The notes: generated by a model not told the origin, from the letters alone. Shown: positions 35,521-45,629, counted from the stretch's first letter. The stretch is 64,000 nt of DNA from UTCHB3 sp964371075 (GCA_964371075.1 CAYJKN010000007.1:124001-188000), one strand, 5' to 3'. Numbers and translations are program-made.

Positions 35521-38500
35521 TCATTTCAAAAGTATCATCTTCGAATATTTCCTCTTCCCGCCAAATTCCAACACATATAAATAGACACCACTATGGAGGC
35601 CATTTCCATCAAACCGGAGGCTGTTTTTACCTCTTGTTGCTGTTATGACCTCTGAGTGCACCACACTACCGGTTACATCATAGATGGTTAAACCGGCGCT
35701 ACCCTCTTCCGGGGTATTAAATTCAATGATCGTTGACGAGTTAAACGGGTTTGGGTAATTTTGTGCCAGACTAAATTCTGATACAACCGAACCATCCTTC
35801 ACGCCGGTGGCATTTCCATTATAGAGCGGCATATAGAACAACTTACCATTTTGGGCAGGCAATAATATTTTGTTATCAGACAGGTTTACCCCAAGAGGTG
35901 AATAACCAAAAGGAAGTCTGCTATAACGCCATTTGTCAGTTGGCGAAAGTGAAGTATAGATACCGCCAAGTTTATCTATAAGCACACTAATCCCGCCCAT
36001 TGTAATCATATCCATGATTGGGGCTCGTGTTTCAAAAGATTCAAAAGTCCAGGTTTCACCCATATCGGTGGATACTCGTCTCTCACCTTTTTGATTTAGA
36101 ACAATCAAGGTACTGTCGGAGGAGAAACCAACCTTTTGAAAAGTTTCAACCTGACCAAGAGAAATGTAATGAAATGAAGCCCCTCCATTTGTTGAGATAA
36201 ATACACTTCCCAATTCACCAACTGCCGCAATTCCATTTTCACCCCATGTGTCAATAGCAAGAATGGCTCCGGTATAAGGAGAGAAAAGGATATTTGTCCA
36301 CGTAATTCTCATATTTGAATTCAAAACACCTCGGTTAATAGTTCCATAATCTCCTGCCGCATAATAATGATTTGGCGGGGCTGAGGTGATTGCATAAAAC
36401 ATCGTACCGCCACCAAGTGGGTCAAAGATTTGATACCACGAAAATCCTCTATTATTTGACAAGAAAAAACTGTTTCCCCAAGTGTACCCCACAATATAAT
36501 CGTTGTTTGGGTTACGCCAAAATCTATACGTTGGAAATGCTGTCGGTCGAGTGATCATTGTCCAATTATCCGGAGGAGAGTCAGTTCTAGCTATTTTGCC
36601 CAAACTGTCACCAACAATTACACAACCATCGGAGAGGATAATGGCTGCCGAGATACTGTTTGTTATGGGTGTCTGCCATGCCTGTGGCTCGTTGACAAAC
36701 ACGGATGATCGGAAGCTGTACCAGGAGTTAAAGTTATTCCATCCATACATATTTCTTGCCCTTACACGCCAAAAATAGATTGTTGAATCGGTCGGGAGAT
36801 TAACAGTGTGTGATGTTGAAGAAATATCGTTGATGTTTTCAATAATATTGACGGTATCTCCTTCTGCCAATTGAAGGTGGTATCCTATGATCGGTGTAAC
36901 TGCCCAGGGTTCCTCCCACTTAAGGGTTGTGTTTCGCACTTCATAAGGCGAACCGTTAAAAGGATAAATTCTCAAGACATTTGGAGGGATTTGTAAACCA
37001 TCCTGGGGTGAGAACTTAAATATCCTGCCATTTGCACAAAGTAAGTATGCCGTATTTTCGTCAGCAGGTACCGGAAATTTACTGACAATTCCGGGGCCCA
37101 AATTTATCCTGATAAAATTCGAATTGTTGCCAAAATTATAAAAAAAGTCCCCTTTATCATACATAACCGCGATGAGTCCACCCGGTTTATGGTTAACTTC
37201 TACCAAACTGCCATCCTGATTAACTCTTCCACCACTTGTGTCATTATGCCAGGTCGTAAATCCCCCTGAGGTTGTATTATAAAGACCAAGTGATGAGGGA
37301 TCAAAACTTAACATCATATTATTAAAATCGCGAATGTTCCATGAGTTGCCCCCATCGGTCGTAAAAAATGCTTTACTTTGAAAATATCCATATCGATACA
37401 CAGCTGAACCGGTTAAACCGTCATAAAATTCGAGATTGGTGAAGGAGCCCCCCGATAAACCGGTGGATAAAGGCGTGATTTGTTGCCATGAAGGATTTGT
37501 CATAAAAATAGAATCGGTGGTGCAGAAGAATATTGTATCTCTTCCCTTAAATGCCGCACCTATAATCATTTTTTGCATGGGGGAAATGATAGACCGCCAG
37601 GAATTTCCACCATCACTTGTCTCAAGAATCAAACCAGCAGCACAGATTGCTATAAACTCTGATTCACTTCTCTGAACAAACTTTTGCACAATCCCGGTAA
37701 CTGCGGGAGGAGTTGTTTCATTCCAGGAGTAACCACCATCTGTGGTTTTTAAAATTTTGCCATTGGCGAGTCCAACAAATCCTTTGACACCGTTAACAAA
37801 AAAGAGACAAGATGCTTCTTCATTTCCGGGCAGTTCCAACTGTTCCACCTTTATATCGCGGTGTCCCAACTTGTGATAAGTCATTATTGCATCTGACTTA
37901 TTACTACCGATGTCACTAATTACAAGTTTATCCCAGGTAGTTGGAATGATGGAGCCAAATATCATGGAATTATTTCCAAGCATAATCACTGTGACTGTCG
38001 ACGTGTCCGCAAAAGAGAATTTTTTAAGGTGCCTGTTACCATAACCGATATTCTCAAGACTCCATATCTCATTATCATTCAGGTAGGCAAACTTTACATA
38101 AAGGTCAGTTCCACCCGGTTGAAAGGATCTTTGTATATCTCCGGTCATTGAAAGAAGATAAACCCGGTTGGAGTTGCCGATAAGATAAAATCCATTGTCA
38201 CTTTTGCCAAATGTCCTGAAGTTTTCAAGGGGAGAAGGTAATGACACTTTTACCCATGAGAAGCCGTTATTTGTTGAGTAAAGTATTCCTCGTGTGGCGG
38301 AATATTGCTCAATCGCAAAAAGATATCCCTTGTCGTAGAATGGTGCCGTTTTAACCGGACCATAAGCCCAGGTTTTAGAAATCCATGTTACACCGAGGTC
38401 AGTGGAGACATTGATCCCTCCTTCGGGAGGAAAGTTAACACCATGTTTATGATTAAAAAAGGTGCCGTATCCAAATTTTTCACCCGACCAAAGTGTGTTT

Positions 38501-38859
38501 GCAAGTGTCCAGGATTCACCGGCATTAAAACTGTGATAGACATACTGGCTGTCTCTTATTGCAACAAGTGAATCCCTTCCGATGGAATACATCCACATAA
38601 TCTTGTCGAGTTGAACCGTGGGTTTTCCATTCTTCCATGTTGCTCCCCCATCACTGGTGAGACTATAGTGAGGGCTGCTCTTCCAGTAAGCGATACCGTT
38701 TAACGAATCGGAGAAATGGACATTGGATGTCCCCTTTCCGGTAAAAAAACTTAATGCCCATGGTACTACCACTTCTGTACCCGAAGGCGATGTTGATTGT
38801 GCGCTTACCTGATTAAAAAAGGTAAGGAAATAACAAACGATAAGTGTCAGATATTTCAT
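35521..38859 (-). CDS. Large secreted BNR/Ycf48-like repeat protein with T9SS sorting domain
   Basis: About 1112 residues from the ATG at 38859, which opens a proper signal peptide (MKYLTLIVCYFLTFFNQVSA); a TTG at 38913 would add 18 residues in front of it. Many repeats end in DGGxSW or TNNGxSW, the BNR/Ycf48-type beta-propeller pattern. A fibronectin type III-like domain lies near residues 630-716 (STIYFWRVRARNMYGW). The C-terminus, SLAQNYPNPFNSSTII...GVYLYVLEFGGKRKYSKMILLK, is a T9SS type A signal. Probably a surface protein; no activity can be assigned. Confidence 0.8.
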   Translation of the reverse strand: MKYLTLIVCYFLTFFNQVSAQSTSPSGTEVVVPWALSFFTGKGTSNVHFSDSLNGIAYWKSSPHYSLTSDGGATWKNGKPTVQLDKIMWMYSIGRDSLVAIRDSQYVYHSFNAGESWTLANTLWSGEKFGYGTFFNHKHGVNFPPEGGINVSTDLGVTWISKTWAYGPVKTAPFYDKGYLFAIEQYSATRGILYSTNNGFSWVKVSLPSPLENFRTFGKSDNGFYLIGNSNRVYLLSMTGDIQRSFQPGGTDLYVKFAYLNDNEIWSLENIGYGNRHLKKFSFADTSTVTVIMLGNNSMIFGSIIPTTWDKLVISDIGSNKSDAIMTYHKLGHRDIKVEQLELPGNEEASCLFFVNGVKGFVGLANGKILKTTDGGYSWNETTPPAVTGIVQKFVQRSESEFIAICAAGLILETSDGGNSWRSIISPMQKMIIGAAFKGRDTIFFCTTDSIFMTNPSWQQITPLSTGLSGGSFTNLEFYDGLTGSAVYRYGYFQSKAFFTTDGGNSWNIRDFNNMMLSFDPSSLGLYNTTSGGFTTWHNDTSGGRVNQDGSLVEVNHKPGGLIAVMYDKGDFFYNFGNNSNFIRINLGPGIVSKFPVPADENTAYLLCANGRIFKFSPQDGLQIPPNVLRIYPFNGSPYEVRNTTLKWEEPWAVTPIIGYHLQLAEGDTVNIIENINDISSTSHTVNLPTDSTIYFWRVRARNMYGWNNFNSWYSFRSSVFVNEPQAWQTPITNSISAAIILSDGCVIVGDSLGKIARTDSPPDNWTMITRPTAFPTYRFWRNPNNDYIVGYTWGNSFFLSNNRGFSWYQIFDPLGGGTMFYAITSAPPNHYYAAGDYGTINRGVLNSNMRITWTNILFSPYTGAILAIDTWGENGIAAVGELGSVFISTNGGASFHYISLGQVETFQKVGFSSDSTLIVLNQKGERRVSTDMGETWTFESFETRAPIMDMITMGGISVLIDKLGGIYTSLSPTDKWRYSRLPFGYSPLGVNLSDNKILLPAQNGKLFYMPLYNGNATGVKDGSVVSEFSLAQNYPNPFNSSTIIEFNTPEEGSAGLTIYDVTGSVVHSEVITATRGKNSLRFDGNGLHSGVYLYVLEFGGKRKYSKMILLK

Positions 38860-38936
38860 AAAATGCCTGAAAATAGTTAAATATCTCAAATTTCCACCCC
38901 GACTTATAGTCAATTCAAATAAACAGCATTGTATTT

Positions 38937-39989
38937 CTAATTTACATTTCCGGTTCGATACTTCCAGATTTTGAGATGAAGCCCTGTTTCCTTAAAATAA
39001 ACAACAGCAGAGGTGATCAAAACCACGGCAACAAGTGCTACATAGGAATCTCTTAACCCCACACTTCGATAGACTGCTGAACCAATATTACCAATAATTA
39101 CCCACTGAATTACATAAGCTACTGTTACATTTCTGCCGATCATTGCAAAGTAGTTGAAGAATTCATTCTCCTTTGAATAATGGACTAATTGATCGATCAG
39201 AAGTGCAAAACCTCCCGTAAATCCTGCCGCCCACAACCCGTATTCCAATCCGTGATGGTAATAATTTTTTAATGTTGCAGCAGTGGTTATTCCAAACTCG
39301 ATTGTGTAAACGACCCAAACAGCCCACACCACCAAAAGTGGAAATATGATCTGTTTTTTCTCAAAAATCCCAGCCATTTCTGACTTCATAAAAAGAGATA
39401 CACCATATCCCAAAAGTGGATATGCTGCCCATGGGAATATTGGAAAATATGACCAGCTCGAGTCACCACCCAACACCGAGACAAAATATCTTATACTTCC
39501 GGAAGTGTTATTAATTGTCGAGTTAATGAGTGGTGTCAGGTAAAAAATTACCAAAGCCAGGATCAGTGGAATAACAAAGTTGACATCAAGAAGTTTTTTT
39601 AACAATGCCATTACAATTGTTGTAACACCTGCAAGTACAAGGATATCTATACCAAATATAAAATCCAGGGGATTTACATTTGATTGCCCCGTGGCAATTT
39701 TATAGAGCAGATTAGAGTTTAAGGCAATATTAAGTGTTATCCCACCCATCAGAAGTTTTACTCCGCGCAGCAGCATCGTTTTAAAGTCTTTGTTTGTCCT
39801 CGAAAGAAAATATCCCATTACCGTCATAAAAACGGGAGCAGCCGGTGGTCCACCCAAAAAGAGAGATATCCTCCCTGTCATACTTCCATAAATGGAAGGA
39901 TCGGCAAACACTTCCATAATATGAACCTGTATCATAAACAGTACTGCAAGCCCCTTTAAAACATCAGCGGTTATCGATCTTTCTTTCAT
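38937..39989 (-). CDS. Polytopic membrane protein, HGSNAT/DUF1624-like acyltransferase
   Basis: A 350-residue protein with about nine hydrophobic helices. The N-terminus ITADVLKGLAVLFMIQVHIMEVF (with the His of the first helix) and VFMTVMGYFLSR resemble the heparan-alpha-glucosaminide acetyltransferase/acyltransferase-3 clan, which moves acyl groups across the membrane onto sugars. Assignment is by pattern only. It sits between two T9SS cargo genes on the same strand. Confidence 0.55.
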   Translation of the reverse strand: MKERSITADVLKGLAVLFMIQVHIMEVFADPSIYGSMTGRISLFLGGPPAAPVFMTVMGYFLSRTNKDFKTMLLRGVKLLMGGITLNIALNSNLLYKIATGQSNVNPLDFIFGIDILVLAGVTTIVMALLKKLLDVNFVIPLILALVIFYLTPLINSTINNTSGSIRYFVSVLGGDSSWSYFPIFPWAAYPLLGYGVSLFMKSEMAGIFEKKQIIFPLLVVWAVWVVYTIEFGITTAATLKNYYHHGLEYGLWAAGFTGGFALLIDQLVHYSKENEFFNYFAMIGRNVTVAYVIQWVIIGNIGSAVYRSVGLRDSYVALVAVVLITSAVVYFKETGLHLKIWKYRTGNVN

Positions 39990-40067
39990 TCTCTTTCCTG
40001 TGTAAAATTCTTTGACCTTTTTTGACAGTCCAAGGGTGTCTTCAGGTTTAACATAAGTGTATGATTC

Positions 40068-42194
40068 TCATTTCAACAGGACCATTTTTCCGGTGAGGGA
40101 TTTTCCTCCATCGCGTACTCGATAAAAATATACACCCGATTCCATACCTGTTGCATCGAATCTAAAAGTGTTCTCCCCTCTGATACCTTTTATCTCTTCA
40201 GAAAGCACCAATGAACCCAATGAATTAAACACCTCCAACCTACAACTGTTAGCTTCCGGAAGTGAAAAATGTATCACAGTTGATCCGTTAAATGGATTTG
40301 GGTAGTTGCCGAGGGTGAATTCTGACGGCGCCTCAGAGTTTTCATCTTCGATGCCGGTGAAAATACCGGGGCGCTCACCTTTGTAAAACTCTCCGGAGAC
40401 TGTTCCGACCACATAGGAGAAATCGGGTAGAAGAGCTACCGAGGTCAGATGGTCCGTCATACCGCTGTTCAACTCCTGCCAGGTCTGACCCGAGTTGGTT
40501 GTGGCGATGATCTTCCCGTTGTTTCCAACTACAATTGACTTTCCATCGATGCTTTTTGATCCACCATTTAATGAGTACCCGGGAGAGGTGTAGGTTGTTG
40601 TCCAGCTTATACCGGCATCGGCAGTAAAAGAAATTGCGCCCGAACTGAAGGCAATGTACCCTCGCTGAAGCGCGACTCCGCCCACTACATTACCTCCATG
40701 CAGGTTATGATTTGCGTAAATATTGTAGCCATAGTCCTTGCTTACCATCACGAGTGACCGGAATCTGTCTCTAATCCATACAAGGCCGCCACTTCCGGCG
40801 AGTATTTCGTCGTACCAGTATTCGTGGGTTTGACGAATCAGTTTCCAGGATGTGCCTCCGTTAGTGGTCCAGTAGAGCCGGGATTTTATGTCGTAGGGCC
40901 CCGGAAATTCAACATAATTAATTAAATATCCATTGTTGGAGTCCAAAAAGACAACATCACTCTGATAAGTTCCTGCTGTATATTGCCTTTGCCAGGTTTT
41001 GCCGCTGTCGTCACTGAACCAGAGCGTAAAATCGATCATTGTTAACCTCTGTGGCGAGATGGCATGAACATTCAACAACGGACGGACATCAGACGAGGGT
41101 TTCCAACTTTCACCGCCGTCTGTTGTTGTAAAGACCAATCCCCTCGTCCAGAATGAAACCCCTGGTATTTTGCCGCAAACTATCCCAACATTTTCATCCG
41201 CGAAACGTAGATTCCACAGCTCAATGCCCTTGGTAACCCTGATCAATTGCATCCAGGAAGTGCTTTTGTTGTACGCCCTCGCCATAATTGGGCCATTTCC
41301 AGCCACATAGAACCAATTATCTTCAGTTTTATACGCGGTAAGGTATTTACCGAATGCCGGGGCTTGCCCTCCATATCTATCGAAAAAGATCGTATCGGGC
41401 CTTATCACGCACAGAACGATCGAGCCACCGTCGTCAGCAAAAAGAACCGAATCCTTGCCCTTGTGCCACGCAGCGATAACCGTATCACCGGCCATGTACT
41501 CTGCCTGAACTGCATTCTTCCAGTCGATGCCACCGTTTGTGGAGGCCACAACCTTTCCCTCCCTTCCAAAAACCGTTACCATAGTGTCGGAGTAGAGTGA
41601 GACCACAGCCATGTTGAAGCTTGAACCTGGGACGGGTACCGGAGACCAGGAACTTCCCCCGTCAGTGGTTTTAAGTAAAGTGACATCATCTCCCGCGATC
41701 CAGCCGTTTAGTTGAGTTGAGAAACTGATGTCGTTCAGGTTCTTGATACCGTGAGTGCTCACACTCCAGGTCGTGCCGCTGTCGCTCGAGTGGATGACTG
41801 TTCCGGCCACACCACACGCGAAAAGAGTATTCGAATTGATTGCTGTTATCGAGAGGAGGGCTACTGAAGTGTTGGTTGTGAGTTGTAGCCATGAGAGGCC
41901 GTTGTCGGTTGAGCGGATTACTTTTCCGCCATCACCGCATCCAAAAATTAGTGAAGTACCTGCTTTTGTGAGTCTGTTTATCCCCGGAGGGATGTTTCCC
42001 GTTATTTCTTCCCAGCTTACGCCACCATCGGTACTTGTCAGTAACTTGTTCCTGTCTGTGGCAGCAATTAGTTTGCCGTCTGAGACAATAACCGAGTTTA
42101 TAGCATTAACATCCTGAAACTTCTGAAGAGGAGAAAGTTGCGCAAGAAGAGAAAGCGTTAAACACACAAGCCAGGTTACAACATATTTTTTCAT
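40068..42194 (-). CDS. Secreted Ycf48/BNR-like propeller protein with T9SS sorting domain
   Basis: A 708-residue protein with a signal peptide (MKKYVVTWLVCLTLSLLAQ) and repeated motifs such as STDGGVSWEEI, STDNGLSWLQL, SSDSGTTWSV, TTDGGSSWSPV and TTNSGQTWQEL, the Ycf48-like propeller blade. The C-terminal 80 residues (TLGNYPNPFNGSTVIHFSLP...GVYFYRVRDGGKSLTGKMVLLK) are a T9SS type A sorting domain. It shares blade type and CTD with the 35521 product but not its FnIII domain. Confidence 0.82.
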   Translation of the reverse strand: MKKYVVTWLVCLTLSLLAQLSPLQKFQDVNAINSVIVSDGKLIAATDRNKLLTSTDGGVSWEEITGNIPPGINRLTKAGTSLIFGCGDGGKVIRSTDNGLSWLQLTTNTSVALLSITAINSNTLFACGVAGTVIHSSDSGTTWSVSTHGIKNLNDISFSTQLNGWIAGDDVTLLKTTDGGSSWSPVPVPGSSFNMAVVSLYSDTMVTVFGREGKVVASTNGGIDWKNAVQAEYMAGDTVIAAWHKGKDSVLFADDGGSIVLCVIRPDTIFFDRYGGQAPAFGKYLTAYKTEDNWFYVAGNGPIMARAYNKSTSWMQLIRVTKGIELWNLRFADENVGIVCGKIPGVSFWTRGLVFTTTDGGESWKPSSDVRPLLNVHAISPQRLTMIDFTLWFSDDSGKTWQRQYTAGTYQSDVVFLDSNNGYLINYVEFPGPYDIKSRLYWTTNGGTSWKLIRQTHEYWYDEILAGSGGLVWIRDRFRSLVMVSKDYGYNIYANHNLHGGNVVGGVALQRGYIAFSSGAISFTADAGISWTTTYTSPGYSLNGGSKSIDGKSIVVGNNGKIIATTNSGQTWQELNSGMTDHLTSVALLPDFSYVVGTVSGEFYKGERPGIFTGIEDENSEAPSEFTLGNYPNPFNGSTVIHFSLPEANSCRLEVFNSLGSLVLSEEIKGIRGENTFRFDATGMESGVYFYRVRDGGKSLTGKMVLLK

Positions 42195-42529
42195 ATTAAT
42201 TCTTTCAACTAAGATATAACTTAAATGAAGAGAAAGTCATGCTTTCATTTATAAAAACTTCTGTTTGTTCAATTTTGAAATTTTGGGGTTGGATATTTTG
42301 AAAGGATAAAAAGAGGAGCAGACAAAGTATTTGGTAAAATCTTACCAAATACAAACTTTGTGTCTGATAGGAAAAAATGTTCACCATATTTTTACCTGTT
42401 AATCGTGTAACCGATTGATGAAATTGTGGCATGTTGTGATGCCTTTTCTACTTCCGCCGTTAAAATATTTTTTACTTCTACTTTAAACTAACAATTCAGG
42501 AATTATAAACAAAACAATTTTAATCAGGT
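42195..42529. other. Intergenic stretch between ccmF and the 40068 gene, no gene seen
   Basis: About 335 AT-rich bases with no convincing open frame or tRNA. Beyond the ccmF terminator it contains only the large inverted repeat at 42319-42366 and a small GGCA/TGCC hairpin at 42430-42446. Confidence 0.6.
42319..42366. repeat. Long perfect inverted repeat in the leader of the 40068 gene
   Basis: GTATTTGGTAA (42327-42337) and TTACCAAATAC (42342-42352) are perfect 11-base arms around AATC, flanked by CAGACAAAG / CTTTGTGTCTG, which extend the stem with a small bulge. No T-run follows on either side, so it is not an obvious terminator; it could be an operator or RNA structure. Confidence 0.6.
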
Positions 42530-42566
42530 TAAAAAAAAGGCTGTCGAAAATAAATCCGACAGCCTT
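42530..42566 (-). terminator. Intrinsic terminator of the ccm operon
   Basis: On the minus strand AAGGCTGTCG and CGACAGCCTT form a perfect 10-bp stem (42537-42546 / 42557-42566) with a 10-base loop, followed by an uninterrupted T-run (42538 down to 42531). It lies 20 bases past the ccmF stop. Confidence 0.9.
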
Positions 42567-42586
42567 GGAAAAAATATCAGCCTGTT

Positions 42587-45001
42587 TTAGACTTGAGCTT
42601 CTTTTAATCTTCTGAATGTAGAAATCACAAATCCAAATACTGCAACGAGTACACCAGCCCAAACCAGATTAATCATCGGTTTGATCGAAGCGTGAATTGT
42701 CAATACTTCTTTTGGAGCTGATTTGGATGTATTACCATCTTTGTCAGCTACTATCACTGTAGCAACTTTGTCACCGGGGTTCACCGTTTTTAATGTTAGG
42801 GTAACTCCAAAATCATCAAGTATTACGGGATCGGCCTGCATTTTACCGGCAATTCTGGAATAGAGAAGGTCTTTTTCAACCGACTTGCCATCCTTGGTGA
42901 TTATCGCTCTTACACCCATGCTAAAATCTGCATCAGTGGTCATCGCTGACATATCCGGTTTGATGAACTCTTTGTATTTGATCTGAACACCGGATGCGGA
43001 AATTTCTTTCCCTTCCGAAATGGTCATTGCATCACCTTCAGGGTTCTGCATTCCATCATCAAAACCAACAGGCGCAACATAAAAGTCAGAGAGCAAACCG
43101 TAAGTCATGTCGGGTTCCCTCATCAATGAGTTATTGAAATCAGCCACATACATTATCGGTTTTACAATAGAACTGCTCGAGCCCATTTTTACATCAAGTT
43201 TGCAGTGATATTTTGTATGTCCATTTTCCTGAAATGGTTCGAGTCCCACAAAAGTTACATCGTATCCCAGAACTTTAGCTGTTTTCCCTTTTTCAAGATC
43301 AATTTCCTGTTCAGAACTGAAAGCGGAAGAACCGATAACCCCCAGAATGAATAATGCCATACCGATATGAGAGATATAAGCTCCAAGTTTGTTCTGCCCG
43401 CCTCTCATGATCCTGATCATCACTTCACCGTTGACAACAAGTGCAAAAACGGAAGCGACAAGAAGCAGTATCATCATAACCTTATCAACTCCACCGATAA
43501 AGATGGCAGCGGCACTAATCACAGCTGTGATAGCACCCGTCCGAAGAAGGTCAGCTTTCATTTTCTTTGAATCAGTGGTCTTCCATTTTAAGATGATGCT
43601 TAAACCATTGATGGCCATCAAAATAATTCCGAGTGGCACATGCATGGTATTGTAGAAATCAACTTCCACTTTTATGCCAAATATCGGTGCAGAAGTACCG
43701 GCAAAAACTATGAGTGCCGACATTCCAAGTGTGAATGATGCCATAAAAAGTGCAAGTTCCCTCGAAAGGGTTGATTCCTCACCGGCTTTGGATATCTTCA
43801 ACAACGATTTAAGTCTGTAGAGCACCATACCAAATCCGAGACCGGTAAATGTAACCACAAAAACAACGAGAAAGATATAAACTGTTCTTCCCGGCTCAGC
43901 AAACGAGTGTACCGATGAATCACCGAGAATACCACTTCTGGTAAGGAAGGTGCTGTAAACCACCAATACATATGTAAAGACCGAAAGAATGATATTGGTA
44001 ATCAGATATCTCCCCTTTTCAGGGTCTTTTTTCTGTGTCCTGATCTGAACAAGCATCGTGTGAATTGCAGCCACACTGACTATCCAGGGGACGAGACTTG
44101 AATTCTCAACCGGATCCCAAGCCCAATATCCACCCCAACCCAAAACACCATAAGCCCAATATCCACCGAGCATTATACCCAAACCAAGTATTCCGGCACA
44201 TCCAAGTACCCATGGAATTGACTGGCGAACCCAGTCTTGATAATCATTTTTGATTAATGCTGAAATTGCAAAAGCGAATGGAACTGTGGCAGCCGAAAAT
44301 CCCGCAAAAAGAATTGGAGGGTGAATCTGCATCCAGAAATTCTGAAGAAGTGGGTTTAGACCCTTGCCCAACACCAGAATATCAGATAACTGATACTGTG
44401 TGGCAGCAAGGTTCCCCATGAATTCACGGTCAATCTTCAGATGTGTAGGATTTCCCCCTTCATTTCCAAAAAGAAAATTGGGAATAAAAGCGAGAGATTG
44501 AAGAAGTTGTTGATTGAAGTATTTTACCTCGATAAATGGACTTTCACCCTGCCAGATATAAGCAAAGGGGTTTTTCATCATTGGTGAAACCATGATGAGG
44601 AGGAAAGTTGTTGCGAGAGTGTAAACCATCATTACTCTTGGTTCAAGGTCTCCTCTTTTTTCAGTGTATGACTGAAGACCTATTCCTATGAGTGTGGTCA
44701 TAAGAATCCAAAGCATGAAGCTGCCTTCCTGCCCCGCCCAAAATGTTGATAACAGCAATCCCAGCGGTAAATCGCTGTTGCTGTAGTTAAACACATAGTT
44801 ATATTGATACTGATGTGTAAGAATGATATACAAAAGCAATGTGGAGGCAACAATTACCATCATCGCCATTGCATGATAGCCCAAACGGGCAAATTTTAAA
44901 TATTTTTGCGCCTGCTCGTCTCTACGGTAACCAAAATAGAACATGGTCATCGAGAAAAGAGAAAATACAAGGGCTAAAGTTAATACTATACTTCCTGCCA
45001 T
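42587..45001 (-). CDS. ccmF: Cytochrome c heme lyase subunit CcmF
   Basis: An 804-residue polytopic protein that with CcmE-delivered heme ligates heme to apocytochrome c outside the membrane. The tryptophan-rich WWD heme-binding motif GWGGYWAWDPVENSSLVPW lies near 288-307, and the membrane His in MQIHPPILFAGF near 227. It is longer than the roughly 650-residue E. coli protein because of an extended periplasmic region between the last helices. A good AAGGAGAT ribosome site precedes the ATG. Last gene of ccmC-ccmD-ccmE-ccmF, ended by the terminator at 42530. Confidence 0.95.
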   Translation of the reverse strand: MAGSIVLTLALVFSLFSMTMFYFGYRRDEQAQKYLKFARLGYHAMAMMVIVASTLLLYIILTHQYQYNYVFNYSNSDLPLGLLLSTFWAGQEGSFMLWILMTTLIGIGLQSYTEKRGDLEPRVMMVYTLATTFLLIMVSPMMKNPFAYIWQGESPFIEVKYFNQQLLQSLAFIPNFLFGNEGGNPTHLKIDREFMGNLAATQYQLSDILVLGKGLNPLLQNFWMQIHPPILFAGFSAATVPFAFAISALIKNDYQDWVRQSIPWVLGCAGILGLGIMLGGYWAYGVLGWGGYWAWDPVENSSLVPWIVSVAAIHTMLVQIRTQKKDPEKGRYLITNIILSVFTYVLVVYSTFLTRSGILGDSSVHSFAEPGRTVYIFLVVFVVTFTGLGFGMVLYRLKSLLKISKAGEESTLSRELALFMASFTLGMSALIVFAGTSAPIFGIKVEVDFYNTMHVPLGIILMAINGLSIILKWKTTDSKKMKADLLRTGAITAVISAAAIFIGGVDKVMMILLLVASVFALVVNGEVMIRIMRGGQNKLGAYISHIGMALFILGVIGSSAFSSEQEIDLEKGKTAKVLGYDVTFVGLEPFQENGHTKYHCKLDVKMGSSSSIVKPIMYVADFNNSLMREPDMTYGLLSDFYVAPVGFDDGMQNPEGDAMTISEGKEISASGVQIKYKEFIKPDMSAMTTDADFSMGVRAIITKDGKSVEKDLLYSRIAGKMQADPVILDDFGVTLTLKTVNPGDKVATVIVADKDGNTSKSAPKEVLTIHASIKPMINLVWAGVLVAVFGFVISTFRRLKEAQV

Positions 45002-45041
45002 ATGGATCTCCTTTTTAGAGGGTTCTTCTAAGTTCTTTTAA

Positions 45042-45479
45042 TTACGACGATTTGCGTTTTACCCCGTCAGGGTGTCCGCCGCCGTCAGGAGTTTGATTCT
45101 CCTGATACTTCGAAGGGCATTTTGTGAGGATGTCTTTGGCTTTAAAAACATCACCTTCGTATTTACCGGTTACAACCACACTGGTTGCCGATTCAAAATT
45201 GTTTGGGATTGGCCCGTTGAAGAGTACCTTCATTTGGTTCCCGTTTTTGTCTTCCATATAGAATGTAAAAACCTTGTCTTTATATTCATAATTTTTCTCT
45301 TTAACCCACGAACCTGTAGCCCGGATCATTTTACCCGACTCTTTCACTTTCGCAAGGCTCTCTTCATAACCGATACTGCTTTGGGTAAAGAAATATCCCA
45401 TGAATGCAAGAAATACAACTATAATACCACCGCCGATAACAAACCGACCGTTTTTTTGCATGAATGTTTGTTCAGACAT
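45042..45479 (-). CDS. ccmE: Heme chaperone CcmE, CxxxY type
   Basis: A 145-residue protein with an N-terminal membrane anchor (FVIGGGIIVVFLAFMGYFF) and the OB-fold domain (VKVLFNGPIPNNFE, VVVTGKYEGDVFKAKDILTK). The heme-attachment motif is CPSKY: Cys121 replaces the His of the classical HxxxY, with Tyr125 kept. CxxxY CcmE proteins are known from sulfate reducers and archaea and go with a modified system I. It sits between ccmD (2-bp gap) and ccmF. Confidence 0.92.
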   Translation of the reverse strand: MSEQTFMQKNGRFVIGGGIIVVFLAFMGYFFTQSSIGYEESLAKVKESGKMIRATGSWVKEKNYEYKDKVFTFYMEDKNGNQMKVLFNGPIPNNFESATSVVVTGKYEGDVFKAKDILTKCPSKYQENQTPDGGGHPDGVKRKSS

Positions 45480-45481
45480 AC

Positions 45482-45616
45482 TTATTTCTCCTCAACTTCT
45501 TTCTTCAATTCTTTTAATCTTTTGTCTAATGTGAACAGGTAGGTAAAAATACCGGACCATGTAAGCATCACTATTATTAGAACAATATATATCGCATTTT
45601 TTTCTAAAAATTCCAT
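45482..45616 (-). CDS. ccmD: CcmD-like small membrane protein
   Basis: A 44-residue open frame starting MEFLEKNAIYIVLIIVMLTW, with one membrane helix and a charged tail (LDKRLKELKKEVEEK). Size, topology and position between ccmC and ccmE match CcmD, which helps release heme-loaded CcmE from the CcmABC complex. Sequence conservation in CcmD is low, so the call rests on context. Confidence 0.8.
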   Translation of the reverse strand: MEFLEKNAIYIVLIIVMLTWSGIFTYLFTLDKRLKELKKEVEEK

Positions 45617-45629
45617 CGACTCACAATCC

